Source: Liopterus haemorrhoidalis (taxonomy: Eukaryota > Arthropoda > Insecta > Coleoptera > Dytiscidae). From it: a stretch of DNA of 64,000 nt. Made by a program: the position numbers and the translations under genes. Shown piece by piece: positions 30,380 to 43,400 of this stretch (the stretch's first letter is position 1; the number at the start of each line of letters is the position of its first letter). The notes under the pieces are model-generated. The model worked only from the letters and a program-made list of their open reading frames with translations, did no database searches and was not told the DNA's origin. The DNA is taken from contig OZ020619.1 of the NCBI GenBank assembly GCA_963971575.1, positions 27,470,800 through 27,534,799 on the forward strand. The letters run 5' to 3'.

Positions 30380-30589
30380 TTCTAGAGAATCCTAGAAAGC
30401 TGCATTTAAGAGAGATTGCTTTGTACGAGGAATATTTCTAAAGTTCTAGGAATTTTGGTCTGCTTTTTCATCGTCATCCGCATGCTGAAACATGTCCTGA
30501 TATGTTTACTGTTGATTAGGGATGTTGGTCATTTAGTTTACTTCTGCAAAATTATGATAATTTTGAGCTATGGAAAACGGAGTTAATTC

Positions 30590-31265
30590 ATAGATTGTAA
30601 TCATTTTTATCTCATGAAAGGAAGAAATGAAGACCGCACATATAATTCAATGTTAACTGGCTGTTTTTGTGAGTTTGCTGAATCGAAAAGTACTATGTAT
30701 CGCTGGATCGACCGATTTAAGAAAGGTAGAATTAACCTTAAAGATGATAAGCGCAGATGCCGAAAAACATTGCAGACACCAAAAAAAATTGCTGCCGTAG
30801 AAGAATTAGAGATAGATAATAGAAGTATGACCATGCTGAAGATCTCTAATGAGGTGGGCATCAATTCCAGAAAAAATACGTCAGTCCGTAAACAAAAAAT
30901 TAATCAAAGGAATGGCGACGACCAGAAAAAGGTCATTATGTTAAAGCTAGACGAGGAAGGTGATGATCAGGCTTGTCGGAAGATGAGTGGACAGGAAGTA
31001 GAATTCACGGGCCAGAGGTTCAGGCGGCCCCGATCTGGTGTTCTTTTATTTATTTTGTGACCCGGTGACGGCCCTGGCTATTATCACGGAATGTTGGGAT
31101 TGTGAAGGGGTCATTCTTTTGAATTATCTTCCTAAAGGGGCAACAATTAACGCCGATCTTCTTAGTGGACCGCTACAACAAACTTTGATTAGAAGTAACC
31201 AACAAAGCTGCACGCTTGACCCTTGCTGTAGCATGATAATGCAAGACCACATACCGCTCGTTTAA
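30590..31265 (+). pseudogene. mariner-type transposase pseudogene
   Basis: The first part (30614-31060) has CEFAESKSTMYRWIDRFKKG, like the second helix-turn-helix and linker of mariner transposases. The second part (31038-31265, another frame) has CWDCEGVILLNYLPKGATIN, matching the region around the second catalytic Asp in mariner DD34D enzymes, where Trp-Trp-Asp is usual. The middle of the protein is lost and the frames do not join. Confidence 0.75.
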
Positions 31266-31441
31266 CAAGCAAAGTTTTGACAAATTTGCTACGAAATTAC
31301 TACTTCAGCCTCTTTATTTATCTGATCATTTTCATGAATAACAGAAAATTACAGGCAAATTCCTATAACTTTGAAAACATCCCTCCTAATTACGAATCGA
31401 GATTTTTAAAATATTTGCTTTGGCCATATCGAATAGTATAA

Positions 31442-31795
31442 AGGCCTTATCACACTAGAGTTATTATTCAAGTCTAAACTTGGAAAATTAAAGTCTTTGC
31501 ATTCGAATCGTAGTCTTGTTTATGTGATAGCATGGCAAACTAGGTCTTTAAGTCTGAGCAAATACATCGAGATATATTTCCCCTGTCTCTAGAAGACAGA
31601 CGACATCCAAGTCGTCAAATGCGCGTGTGCGGCCTCGCTCTCTCAGTCAGATCAAGTCAGATGGGTCTATTGTTAACGTTATGTACGCAGAAGCAAGTCA
31701 CTTTTCCCTGTTTCGCGTGTGATAGCTGAAGACTTGAATACTCGAAAAAGACTTACAAAATAAAACTTGGATAGCTTTCTAGTGTGATGCGCCCT
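31442..31795. mobile_element. PIF/Harbinger-like MITE
   Basis: Inverted ends AGGCCTTATCACACTAGA and TCTAGTGTGATGCGCCCT are flanked by TAA (31439-31441 and 31796-31798). Words AAGTCT and AGACTT are repeated inside both arms. It is non-coding. Confidence 0.8.
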
Positions 31796-31837
31796 TAAGT
31801 TCTGCAAAATTTTCGTTCATTCATATATAAAGCATTA

Positions 31838-32590
31838 AGGGTGCGCACAACCGTACAATTTCCTATACAAGACTAACAACCTGAAATAAAATTAGTAACA
31901 ATCTATACATCAAAATTTTCAGCGAATTTTTATCTACCTAATAGGATATTTTTAATTGTCATAAGAACTGTCATGTAATTGTAAATAAACAACTTGCGTT
32001 ATAGACGCCATCTTGTAAACCATTTGATGCATATTTGTGTACCATGCGGCAAATTGTAGCTAAAGCTTCATTCTATAAATATGTTTGGAGATAATTTGTT
32101 CTATTATGAAAATTACTTATAGTTATTGTACTTGGTAATCTACTTTTGCCGCCACCTCGAATCTGTCGAGGTTCTGAATATAGGTGCGGCGGATAAAAAT
32201 GTTTCATTTTATGTAAGGAATACTTGTACCAAGTGGCATTTCATTATCATCAAGTATAATATTTTTCGACGAAGGCTCTAAACTATAAACAATCATGGCG
32301 AAAAAAATGTTAACGTATTATTTGAACATTTCTACACAAAACTATATAAATATAAAAATTATTTGAAACCCACAAATATATTTAAAAAATTACAGAACAT
32401 TGTTGTGTAATACCTATTATTAAGTTATTTGGCAATAACATTTTTACAATAATTTTTTCTACAATCAAAAATATCCTATTAGATAGATAAAAATTCTGTG
32501 CAAAATTTGATGTATAGATTGTCACTAATTTTATTTCAGATTGTTAGTTTTGTATAAGAAACTAATAATCTCTGGGGGTTGTACGTAGCG
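31838..32590. mobile_element. PIF/Harbinger-like element with 105-bp arms
   Basis: TTA lies on both sides. The ends pair as AGGGTGCGCACAACC with the complement of GGTTGTACGTAGCG, and further in, arms of about 105 bp (31872-31959 and 32461-32545) contain GATGTATAGATTGT. The centre has no recognised frame. Confidence 0.65.
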
Positions 32591-33420
32591 TTAAGGTCGT
32601 GATTTGCAATTTTTTCACCTCTGCTATATATTATTGTTATACAGATTGTGATTCCAAGCTTACAATATTAGCACGAAAAATGCTATAAGTATTGTTTAAG
32701 TGAACTTAAGTACTATATATACTATAATTTACTTTTTATTTCTAGGTCTTTTTCTTATAGTCTCCTATTAAAATTGTTCTTAAATTCATTTTTCTACAAA
32801 TTTTTGGACGAGCATCCTCAGCCATGCGTTTGAACACTTCGTTTTCTTGAATGAAATTATGTTATACAACAAAATAATTAATGTGACAGTATTTTAAAGT
32901 TACTATACAAGTATATATACAGTAGGATCTCCATATATTGAAGTAGATATATAGAAATGAAGTTTTTCTTCAATAGAAATTACACATGCATGCTTATTCG
33001 TATACAGACTGATATATACAAAGAATTTAAATACATGGAAGTTCGATAAATGGAGAAACTATTGTATTATAATAAAATATTGACTTATACTTCCAGGTCG
33101 TAATTCAAAAAATTTCGAAATAATTAAAATTTTGAAGTGTCTGAGCCTATAATTAAGGAGGCTCGTATTTTAATGTAATGTAAGTGTAAAATTAGACTTT
33201 TTTACAGCTATATTTGTTGATAATATTTAAATATTTATACATATAGAATATGTAAATGACTACAGTGATTTAATCTTATAATAAAACAATATATTGGTAT
33301 GTGTTTAATGTAGACATTGAACAGAACATTGTATAGAATTTATTTTTGTAATAAACTTGATTTAAAAAGGCATTTAGTTTTCACATTTGTAATTCCAAAA
33401 CAAAACCTTTGTTTAATTTT
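32591..33420. other. Unassigned AT-rich stretch
   Basis: No frame above 60 codons and no recognised repeat. Confidence 0.5.
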
Positions 33421-33458
33421 AATTACCTACATCTTCTTCCGTTATAGTTTTAATAGTT

Positions 33459-33497
33459 AATCCTAGTAATGGCTTTCGCCATTCAACTAGGATTAGC
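33459..33497. repeat. Imperfect hairpin in an unclassified repeat
   Basis: TAATCCTAGTAATGGC and GCCATTCAACTAGGATTA pair around a TTTC loop with a 2-nt bulge. It lies at the start of an unclassified GC-mixed stretch. Confidence 0.6.
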
Positions 33498-34820
33498 TTG
33501 TGTTCAGCATTATATTACTATTTTGATCGTTGACACAAAATCAACCCTAGAAAAATCCACTCAGACACTTGCATTTTTCGGATGAAAAAATGTTATTGGC
33601 GAGTAAGCTATCTTTTTTTTTTAAATTTGTGATATTGTGACCTATAAATCACCAGCTATAGGTTTATTTAGTCTTGTGGCTAGCCTTTAAACAGCCGAGA
33701 TGGTCGTGCGGTTCAAAATCAGATGAAAGTATAAAAAAAAATAAAGGTCGCCAATTGGTCTGAAATAAAATAATTGGGACCGACCAATAGATCCCACGCA
33801 CAGACTAGATTTTAACGAAGACTGACTAAATCAGTGTCGCTAGGCGAAACCTAACCTAAAATGAGATATTTGGGACATAAGACAATAACAACGACTGAAT
33901 ATAGTAAATACCAAACAAATACAATTTATTATGATTCCAAATAGAAATGTAAAAAAAAATATAAAAATATCAATAACAAATTTATAATAATTATGTCATG
34001 AGTAACAAACAAATGTATAAAATTTAAAGTTAAATTTGGCTAAAACGATTTTACCAGAATGCGCTGGATTACAAAATTTTCCCGGGTTGGTCGACCAGCG
34101 CCACGAAATTCCTACACGTTCCGAATAAAATCTAACGTAAACAAAAGAATATATATATAACTAATATTCAAAACTAAAAAAAAAAAAACAATATATAATC
34201 AATAACACAAATATTTTTTTTAAAAATAGCTTATATGGATGTTTCTTTGAAGTTTCCTCTTTCCAACCTTATTCCGACGCTCGGTACGTCCAGCCCCAAA
34301 TTATCCAAACCAGTACGCCAATGCCGTAAGCTGGCTCTGGATATTTCCTGCGACGCACCAAGAGGGAGAGAGAGAGAGTGAAAAGGAGAAATACTGGGAA
34401 GGAGAGCCTTAAGATGTTATGCGGCTCTCTGTAGTGAATTAGTATTGTGGCAATATAAATCCGAATAAATCATAGGAACTCAACGTCCTTTTCACCTTTA
34501 CGTTCTCAAAAAAAAAATCCCTTTAAAGGTCTGTAAAATACCTATACTCTTCACAGTATAAGAATATTATTCTGTTGAGAACGAAGGTCTGACCACGTAC
34601 CAAATGATTTTCACGAATGAAAAAAAAAATACTGTTGGTTACTTGTATATTATTGTGTAATCATGGTTACCGAAATTTATGCGATATTGTCTTATTTTAA
34701 TAAAGTAGGCTGCTGTACATTAGCGTACAGTTTTAAATTTGTTTATAAAATAAACAAATTTCTTTTAAAACGTTACAATATTTTTTCCGCCTGTCTTTAA
34801 ACAAATAATGTAATTACTGG
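33498..34820. other. Unclassified, possibly repeat-derived sequence
   Basis: Composition differs from its neighbours: GC-richer blocks at 33680-33870 and 34240-34440, and a (GA)n run at 34361-34378. AGCCGAGATGGTCGTGCGG at 33702 resembles a tRNA-type box A, but no box B follows at the right distance. No protein was recognised. Confidence 0.35.
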
Positions 34821-35032
34821 CAGAGCCGACGCTAGCTCTTTTGGCGCCCGGGGCAAACCTGCCAAACTGCGCCCTTTTGTTACAATATGCAGTGGCGTAC
34901 CGAAAGTGGGGGGTTGTTAGGTTCACGAAATCTTATTTCAAACATATTCTTTTGATTTAGATGGTTGCAATTTAAATATTTTTACATTTTAACCTAATAC
35001 TAATTATGGCCAGGTAAATTTCCTAATACAGT
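34821..35032. mobile_element. Left end of a hAT element related to 43327-45024
   Basis: It begins CAGAGCCGACGCTAGCTCTT and shares GGCGCCC, AACCTGCCAAACTGCGCCCT and ATATTCTTTTGATTTAGATG with the reverse complement of the right part of the 43.3-kb element. Its far end is missing. Confidence 0.7.
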
Positions 35033-35200
35033 GGTACCTCGACTTACAAACCTCTCGAAATACGAAGTTTTCGAGATACAAACTATTTTCATATTCTATT
35101 TTGACCTCTAAATACGAACCGTGATCTGTTTCTTTTTAAACGAATCAAATCCTGTTTTACATTATACTTTTTTAACTCGTTTCCCTAGTACTAGAAACAG
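35033..35200. mobile_element. pogo/Tigger-like terminus
   Basis: TACAGTGGTACCTCGACTTA is the same terminal style as the element at 48373. The same junction occurs in reverse at 43845-43865, so it predates the copying of the enclosing hAT family. It is truncated on the right. Confidence 0.6.
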
Positions 35201-35264
35201 GCTACTACTACATGTAACAAATCGAAAACTGAACCACAATACCAGACACAAGTTCATTTTTAGG

Positions 35265-36296
35265 GTTTTGTAGGTATGACCAAAAAACCCTTATACCGTC
35301 ATTTTGTCGTCTGTCTGTCTGTCTGTTCGGTAAAAATTGTAGCCAAACGGCTAAACCTAGAGAGTTGAAATTTGGCATGCTTATACAACTCTTCGACCCG
35401 CACATAGGAAAAATACTAAAACATCTAAAAAACATATCCCCCTAAAAATATAAACAAATTAGTGCTCATCGAAAAAAAAAAAATTCTTTATAATTGTGAG
35501 TAGGGTATCAAATGAAAGCCCTTGGTACGTGGATTAACGATCAAATTTTTATTTTTGCAAAATAAATTATTTTAAAGCGATTGTTGCCAAAATGGTGCAA
35601 AAAATTTTTTGTCCCACACCCTGTAGCCCAGATGGTTTAAACTAAAAATGAACCGGAATAGTACAACAGGAATTTTTGATCAGATTATGTTTTTAGAGAA
35701 AAACGCATTTTTTGTGATTTTTGGCCAATAATGTACACAAGTTACAGCTTTGTAACACGCCACACTGGAACGTGTATGCTGGTGTAGTGGTATTTGACGC
35801 TGATTTTTCAACCAAGTAACCCGATCCGAAAGGGATCGAACCCTGTGAGGAAGAGACTATATTATTTTTTGTTTTTTTTTTTAATTTTTATATTGTTTAA
35901 ATTATTTTTTCAAAATTCTAGTTATATTTTGCAAATGTTGCATTTAATTTTTAAAAGCGTAAATTTAATAACCAGTGGAAATTGTTTAAATTAAAATTTA
36001 ATTCTGTTTCAATGTACACGAAATCAGAGGGACGGAACTTATAACAACAACCAATGGAAGCCATAGGCGCAATTTTTAAAATTCTTAATGAACCTTGCTA
36101 TATAAAAAAAAAAAATACTGCACCTATTTAGAAACTTAAATAATGGTATTAGGCGTTCGAATTAAAATTAACAAAAAAAATATTATAATATAAAATTTGT
36201 TTTCGCATCCAAAATAATCATCATTCACTTACTAAATACCTGCAAAACCCTGAAATGTGTGAAAATTCACACTTCACATCAATTTTTTATAATTTA
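35265..36296 (+). repeat. REP-D copy 2
   Basis: Full-length inverted partner of 14983-15976. The tRNA-like part (about 35775-35850) is on the plus strand, with GCTGGTGTAGTGGTA as box A and a mutated box B, GGGATCGAACCC. The frame at 35208-35435 on the minus strand is a shadow of the repeat. Confidence 0.8.
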
Positions 36297-37404
36297 AAGT
36301 AAGATGATTTTCATACTAATCATGTGAAACAGAAAAATTCATAATTAAAAATTAATATGTAATGGTATACGATGGATATATTTATCAATAACATGTTTTT
36401 TGACACCAATCTGTCAAAATCTCTCATTTTTATCCAATGGATAATATTTATCAGCACCTACACAGTGGGAATAACTTATCCTGTGGATAACCTAGTTTCT
36501 CTATAGATAAATAATTGTAAATACGCAAAAAATCGTTTATTCCCTTGATAACTACTTATCCCATTGATAGTCAATTTTATCTATGGTTGGAAATACCTGG
36601 CCTAAGCAAAACTGGTCAAATTTTGATGAAAGCATAGATTGTTTCATTTGTGCCCCGAAAAGGAAGACCACGTGAACTACATGAAATTGTAAGGAACGTT
36701 ATATACAAGAAGTTCTTTAGACATGCTAAGAATTATTAAAGGACATGATTATTTATTTTATAATCACCGTAATTGAACTTATCCCGTGCGAAGAACGTTA
36801 GTTAGTTAACATTTTTGGCGCATAGCAACAAAAGCTATTTGCGCCTAACGCAGCCCATCTATCGTGTGAAGAACGGATACACTGCTAGTAATGATATAAT
36901 TTTAATCAATTCTTTAATAATTGTTATCGTTTCTTTAATTTTCAGTCAATTATTGCTTGTTGGATATTTATATAGTGATACCATATATTTAGTTTCTACT
37001 CCTTATTTTCTATTCTAAGAGGTAGGTATACTTTATTTTATTTATTTTATTTACTTTCTAAATTTACTTAATCTGGTTAGTTTTCACACATCCAAATATT
37101 TTTGACCTGAATTTAAAGCAAAGTCAGATGAAATAAATCAGTTTAGAAAACCTACAAATACAATCAAATGGATTATTATCAAACGTTTTCTAAATATATT
37201 TTTGATATCATTAGAATTTACAAATGGAGATAGCTTAATTCCTTTTTATATCAAACATTATTTTATTTTATAAATTAAATTGGAATCAAAACTGCGCTAA
37301 TTAATCGTCGAAATAAAAGCAGTTATCAGACAATTTTTGATCAGTGGACGTTTGAATGTTGCAACCAAGCAAATGGTTTGATACCATTTGTGCGGTACTC
37401 AGAG
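36297..37404. other. 5' flank of the UV opsin with a REP-E fragment
   Basis: AGTTAGTTAACATTTTTGGC and CTATTTGCGCC at 36796-36870 match REP-E. The rest is AT-rich. The opsin promoter must lie in the last few hundred bases, but no TATA box or photoreceptor element was identified with confidence. Confidence 0.4.
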
Positions 37405-37454
37405 ATGGACTACAGCAACTGGACTTTGTTTTCCATCGGCAGACCTCAAGCTAG
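37405..37454 (+). CDS. UVop: UV opsin exon 1
   Basis: This encodes [16 protein letters not shown] plus two bases of Arg17. The donor AG/GTAAGT and the GAGATGGA start context are matched by the second opsin at 62532. No in-frame ATG lies upstream. Confidence 0.93.
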
Positions 37455-40400
37455 GTAAGTGCATTTTCAATTAAGGTATTAAGAGGGTTCTGTACTGTTT
37501 ATGTAAGGAAATCATTGCATTTGTAAATATGTGATCATCTCTCAGGATTTCGCCCGCAATTTCAGGGTTTCAACGCTGTATCCCCGAGTTTTATTATAAT
37601 TTCTCCGGGTTACGTTTTGCTCATCATCTAGTTTGAGTTAATTTTTTTTTTGTCATCAGCAAGGCTTGGCTGTCCAACTTATTATTTTTATTAACAAACA
37701 TAAAATTTCATAACTTCTAGTAACTACTTAGTGGCGTATACAGGAATCATGGTTAGGGGCATAGACAACTACCTGTTAGGGGGATACTTATAATACTTAT
37801 CTGTGCAAACTATGAGCTCACGTGCTGTATACGGCCCTCAACATAATTTTCTGACTCGTCAAGCGTTAATGAAGAAAGAATATTTAGCTATATATTTAAA
37901 AAAGTAAAATATATTATCTTCTCCCTTGTTTTGTATTGCGAGCCCGATACGTTACTTTACAACGTACCACTTATTGTCCACTAGGTAGCGAGCCAGTGAT
38001 ATAATATGAAGTCTGATCTCAAACTGAAATGAGATTCCTGAGTTTAAATGTTAAATATATATGTATGAAAATAATTATAAGATAAAGTATTATTATTATT
38101 ATTTATTAAAACAAAGGGAATCGGAAAGACCAGGGGTCGGCAGACCGAGGCTCGCGAGCCGCATGCGGGTCTTTAAGGATATTCGTGTGGCTCTTCAAAT
38201 AAAGTTAAGCTAAACATCTAACATACTAAAACCTTCTAAGAAAATGTTAGCTCATTGTTATCAATAATTTAAATCTATACTTATTACATGTTGTGATTTA
38301 TTTATGTATATTTATGCGCTACTTGTTAAATGATTCTAAAAAAGGTCATTTATTAAAAAAAAAAATATGGCTCTTTAACATGTTTCCAGATGCCTTAAAG
38401 GGTGAATTTGGCTCTTTAGCCTCTAAAGTTTGCTGACATGGGATAGACCACCAGAATGCCGACACAGTGCCTCTACGAATTCAACAACTTAGATCTTAAC
38501 GCTAACCGGACCGAATACTGTCTGATCTTGTCTTCAGACAGACAGGAGTTTTTATAAAACATTTCTAGGCATTTCTAGGAAAACGGTTTAAGCTTTGTTC
38601 AAGAAGATGCTAGTGTTCAAAGTTATTAAGCAATAACTCTGAACAAATGTATCTTGAACAATTAACCATTTAAAAATATATTTCTAAAGTGTACGTGCTG
38701 AAACGTAAGATTTCTAATTTTTATTTTATTATCTGAATTCTTAAAAAATGTTGTTTTAAAATACTCCTTGTAAAATCATGAAAAAAATGTGGCAACCCCT
38801 TTCAAAGAAAATCTCGCGACGGGTGATTTGTGAAAGTTTGGTCATTTTTGTTCTGGCGGTCTAAACGATTCGTTACATTTGCTTACAAAAAATTGTTTTA
38901 CCGATTTTCGAAGTTTCGTTACTGCTTATTATTTTTTTGTATGAACAAAGGCACGCGATCAAAATATCAAAAACAAATGATTTTGTGTCTGTTTTTGTGA
39001 TTTAAGCGATATTTTGAAAACTAGTAACTTTTAACGTTTAAATGAAGCTTTTGATCATTTTGTTTAGTAAAAGCTCAATCGTTAAAAAGTCAGCTCGTAA
39101 CTACTGACAAAAATAAAAATTCCATTTAGTTCCGATTAAATGTTTCGAATAGTCTATTGTTAAATTCTTTATTGATAAAGAAAAATTGATTATTAATCCA
39201 CGTATCAACAGCTTTTATTTGAGATACATCAAAATTTTATAATGTTTTTTTTTTTCAATATATACATAATTGTTATATTTTTTGTCTCTGTTATATTTTG
39301 TTATGTTTTTCAAGTCTCAGTATTTTTCGTACATTTGGTTGTATACATACTTCAAATTTCAATGCTTTATATTCAGCTGTTTGGCCTTAATTTCTACCAA
39401 ACAGACAGACAGACTCATGAGCAATGATATAAGGCAGAGTTTCCCAACCGCCGGTCCTCGGACCGGCACCGGTCCGTGAGATTTTTTGCCGGTCCGTGAG
39501 ATTTTGTTACAATCTCCGGGTTTGTAGTGTTTGGAGGGGAGGACCTTTTTTTATTTGCTCATCACTTATATTTTGGAGGTGATGACCTTTTTTTGCTCAT
39601 CACTTATATTTTGGAGGTGATGACCTTTTTTTGCGCATCACTTGTAATAATTTTGCGATACACATTACTTTCTAAACTTGCCGGTCCGCAAATTTTTTCT
39701 AGTTCGCTTGCCGGTCCGCCATGAAAAAAGATTGGGAAACGCTGATATAAGGCTGCTTGATACTCACGGAAACCTAAAAATCACAGAAAACCTTGGATTA
39801 GGGATGGAAAAAAAACATCGATGTATCGAAAACATCGATGGTCAGCTGGCGATAGTATCGATAAAACATCGATGTCTACTACCGATGTCGATGTTTACAC
39901 TTTGAAATTCAGAAACTAGAGGCGCTGGAATCTTAAAAATTTAAGTTTTATTAAAATTAGTACACAAAATATAAGCGCCATCTATTGTGATATAACAATA
40001 CTAATAGTGTTAGTTCTTATTCTTCTTGGCAGTTAGCAGAATACGAAAAAATAAGAAAAACTTCTAATTTTTGCAAACAATGCGAACGACCAACGACGCC
40101 AACACACTTTTTCTTTTCCAGTTGTTATTCCTCCAATCCCTGGATTTTTGTAAGTTGTCATTAGCTATTTTTTTATATATTGAAGTTGGCTTTTCCTGAA
40201 CAAAATGATCAAAAGCTTCAATTAATCAGTAAAAGTAACTAGAATTGAAAATCTAGTTCCGCCTGAACCAAAGGAACAGACTTTATTTCAACTTAAAAAA
40301 GTATAAAAATAATTGTGTATGACAGTGTTATTTTCATGTTAAATAATATAAAATTAACATTAAGATTACTATATTAGCATTGTAATAAATTCCAATATTT

Positions 40401-43400
40401 CATTTTAGAAATGTAAAAATAGTAAGGTCTGTTCCTTTGGTTTAGTCGGAACTAGATTTTCAATTCTAGTTACTTTTACCGATTGATTGAAGCTTTTGAT
40501 CATTTTGTTCAGGAAAAGTCAACTTCAATGTATAAAAAAATATCTAATGACAAATTACAAAAATAAAAATTGCGGTTAGTTCCGCCTAATCGTTTGGAAT
40601 AGACTGTATGTACAAATTAGGATTATTATATTGGGTATAATAATGTTAATGTGAAATTAATTACTATTAAAAACGAATATTTCTATTTCAAAATCTAATA
40701 AATGCTTTTTGTGTATTATATGTTACTTTTTTCGTATTTTATATTTACATTATTAAATAAAACCTATATTATAAGTAAATAGCTTTTTTTAATATTAATA
40801 AAACATCGATGTTTCCGATACATCGATGTTTTTCCTTCGATATTTTTTCAACATCGATAGTAAGCGCCGATGCTAACATTGATGTTAAACATCGATGTTT
40901 TGCCTTCGATGAACAACCCTACCTTTGACTATGTATTTTATATTAAATTCAATACTGATCATAATATAATATATCAGGGGTGGTCAAACTTTAAGACGTT
41001 GGGGGCGACTTTTTTGGTGAAGGTGTTCCCGCGGGCGACTACTTTTTTTAGAAGGTTCTTACGAATTGGTGTTATTTTTAAGGCCTTTTTAGGTACTCAC
41101 ATATCGACGTTTTTTTTTTAAGACGAATTGATGACATTTTTAGAAGATACTTACGAACTGATGACGAAGACATTTCACTATGACTGCTATTAAATTTCAT
41201 ATAATAACTATTTTCTAGAATTGATCCCAAATTTTAAAAAATTTAAGAAAATGTAGGGAAAAAAAGAAAATGTTTTACAATATTAATATAGTAGTAATAA
41301 AGTAGGAGCAAATTAAAAAAAAATACAGTAAAAAAAACAATGGAATTTTTTAAATTTTATGACACTTGATATTGCATAGTTTCGGCAAGTTTGTCAAAAT
41401 TTAGCTCGTATGAACTTAATTCTTAAACACGATTACAAATGTAGATCCGATAATTGTGATCTGTTTAGTTTTTGCCGCATTCATGCAGGAAAATGCTAAT
41501 TCGCATAAATATGTTGAACCAAAAAAGGCACTGAAATATGCAACAACTCTCCAAATATTTGGATATTTATCCCTTAATTTAATTTCCAGAAGCTCACATT
41601 TGAAGCCATTGATTTTAAATGTACATCGCATTTAATATTAACTGAAATAATTCTTTTTAGCTGTGTTTTCTGCAGAAATAAGTTGCTATTGAAAATATTT
41701 TTTAAAAAAAATTACTAATTGCAGAGAATAATTTTGAATTTTTACTTTTTTATTATTATTTTTTATCTAAGTAAGCTCTGTATATATCACTATGATTTTT
41801 CAATGTTCAAGTCATTTTCGCGGGCGACTTGCAGAGGCCTTAAGCTAGGTTCACAGAACAAAAACCAGCGACAGCGACACGCTTTCCGAGCGACGTGAGT
41901 TTTGTGCGCGTTCACAGAATAAGCAATGTTGACATAAGCCCGCTCAGTTCAAAACTCTGTCAAAACAGTAAACACAGTATCCTGTGACAATAAATAAATA
42001 ATTATGGACAGGCGAATGTTACAGCTTATTATTTATTATTGGGTGTGGAGAAGAAGGAAATGTATAAAACGAAGGCCAAGAAGGTAAGATACATATATGA
42101 CATGTTTTTTTAATATTAATAAATTTTCCATTTTTATTTATTCGATTTACGATATTTACATGTACATATAAAATTTAACGCGGTAAAAAAAACTCTAACA
42201 TAAACAATAACAGCTGATCGACAGATTCAAAACTTTAGGCGGTTGAGTGAGAAAAGAACTGTTTTAGAAAAAGACAGAGCATACTGTCGCTGAAAGTTAA
42301 ACAAATTTTAACTTCTTGCGACTCGTATCTCAATTTCTGCGACAGCAAGGTCAAACGTTCTGATTGGTTCAATTCATATTTAGCGCGTGTCGCAGCCACC
42401 GATAATTATTCTGTGAAGCCGGCTTTACGGTCGACCGCGGTCGACGCTTTGGCCATCCCTGTAATATAGCATATTTGTTGTAAAATGCGGAAGTGATTTT
42501 GCGGTACGATATTTTACGTTTATTAAATTTTAATTTCATTGGTCTTTAAGGGGGAGCAAGTGATAATTTGAACCTAAAAACTGGTCAAGTTCACCCAGTT
42601 TTACGGTAATTAAAAAGTGTCATAAGTGTGAAGCGTCGTCAATCGTATCGTAGTAATACGGTGTATACCTGTATTGTAAACTTCGTTAGAATAGCGACCT
42701 TACATTTAATTTATTATTATAAAACAATATTGTTTGTTTTTGTTTAGAGTGGCCGAATTGGGACACATGCTAGGATGGGACGTACCGCCCTCTGAGTTGG
42801 TCCACATCCCTGAACACTGGCTAAAATACCCGGAACCAGAAGCTTCAGTTCATTATCTTCTATCTATCCTTTATATTGGATTTTTCTTGGCATCAATTGT
42901 TGGAAATGGACTGGTTATGTGGGTGTTTTCATCGTAAGTTCCAATTATATTTATTAATCCTTTATGGTCGAAAACCTGTTGGATCTGGTTGATTATATGG
43001 CCTGGTCATACCGGCTTCATGTGAGGATGTCATGTATTCCTATTAAGTTTATCTAAAACACCAAGCAATACGATTCGTTGCTACGTATTTTTGTGATTGA
43101 TATAGCTTACATCCCTTGATACAAAAAATAGATCATAGTGGGGGTAACTGAATCTAAATGCTGCAAACATAACTTGTTTCCGGTGATCAAAACAGTGTAG
43201 ATAAAATAAAACTGAATATGGCACAAGTAAATTTAAAAATAGATTGCATCTGAAAACCAATATTATGATACAATTTTATGTATATAAGGTAGGAATTAAT
43301 ACCATTTACTTATACTTTGATAGCACCAGCGGCGGTGAAAGGCAGGGGCGACAGGGGCACAGGCCCAGGACGCCAGCTCTTGGGGGCGCCAAAACAAGCG

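Larger units (their letters stand above)
39799..40921. mobile_element. hAT-like element with CATCGATG arrays
   Basis: Ends TAGGGATGGAAA and AACAACCCTA are flanked by CCTTGGAT and CCTTTGAC (6 of 8). The outer 110 bp on each side hold repeated ACATCGATGT palindromes. Two MITE-A copies are nested inside. Confidence 0.75.
40975..42461. mobile_element. hAT element with a transposase remnant and a nested Harbinger element
   Basis: It begins CAGGGGTGGTCAAAC and ends TTTGGCCATCCCTG. The flanks TAATATAT (40967-40974) and TAATATAG (42462-42469) match at 7 of 8. GGGCGACT words lie near both ends. Confidence 0.85.

Noticed and set aside
39527..39724. Plus-strand ORF with repeated Leu-Phe words
   Set aside because: It is the translation of the three tandem 38-bp units of a MITE.
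42734..42937. Opsin start at 42734
   Set aside because: The frame there opens with TTG inside the pyrimidine tract of the acceptor. The true start is the exon at 37405.
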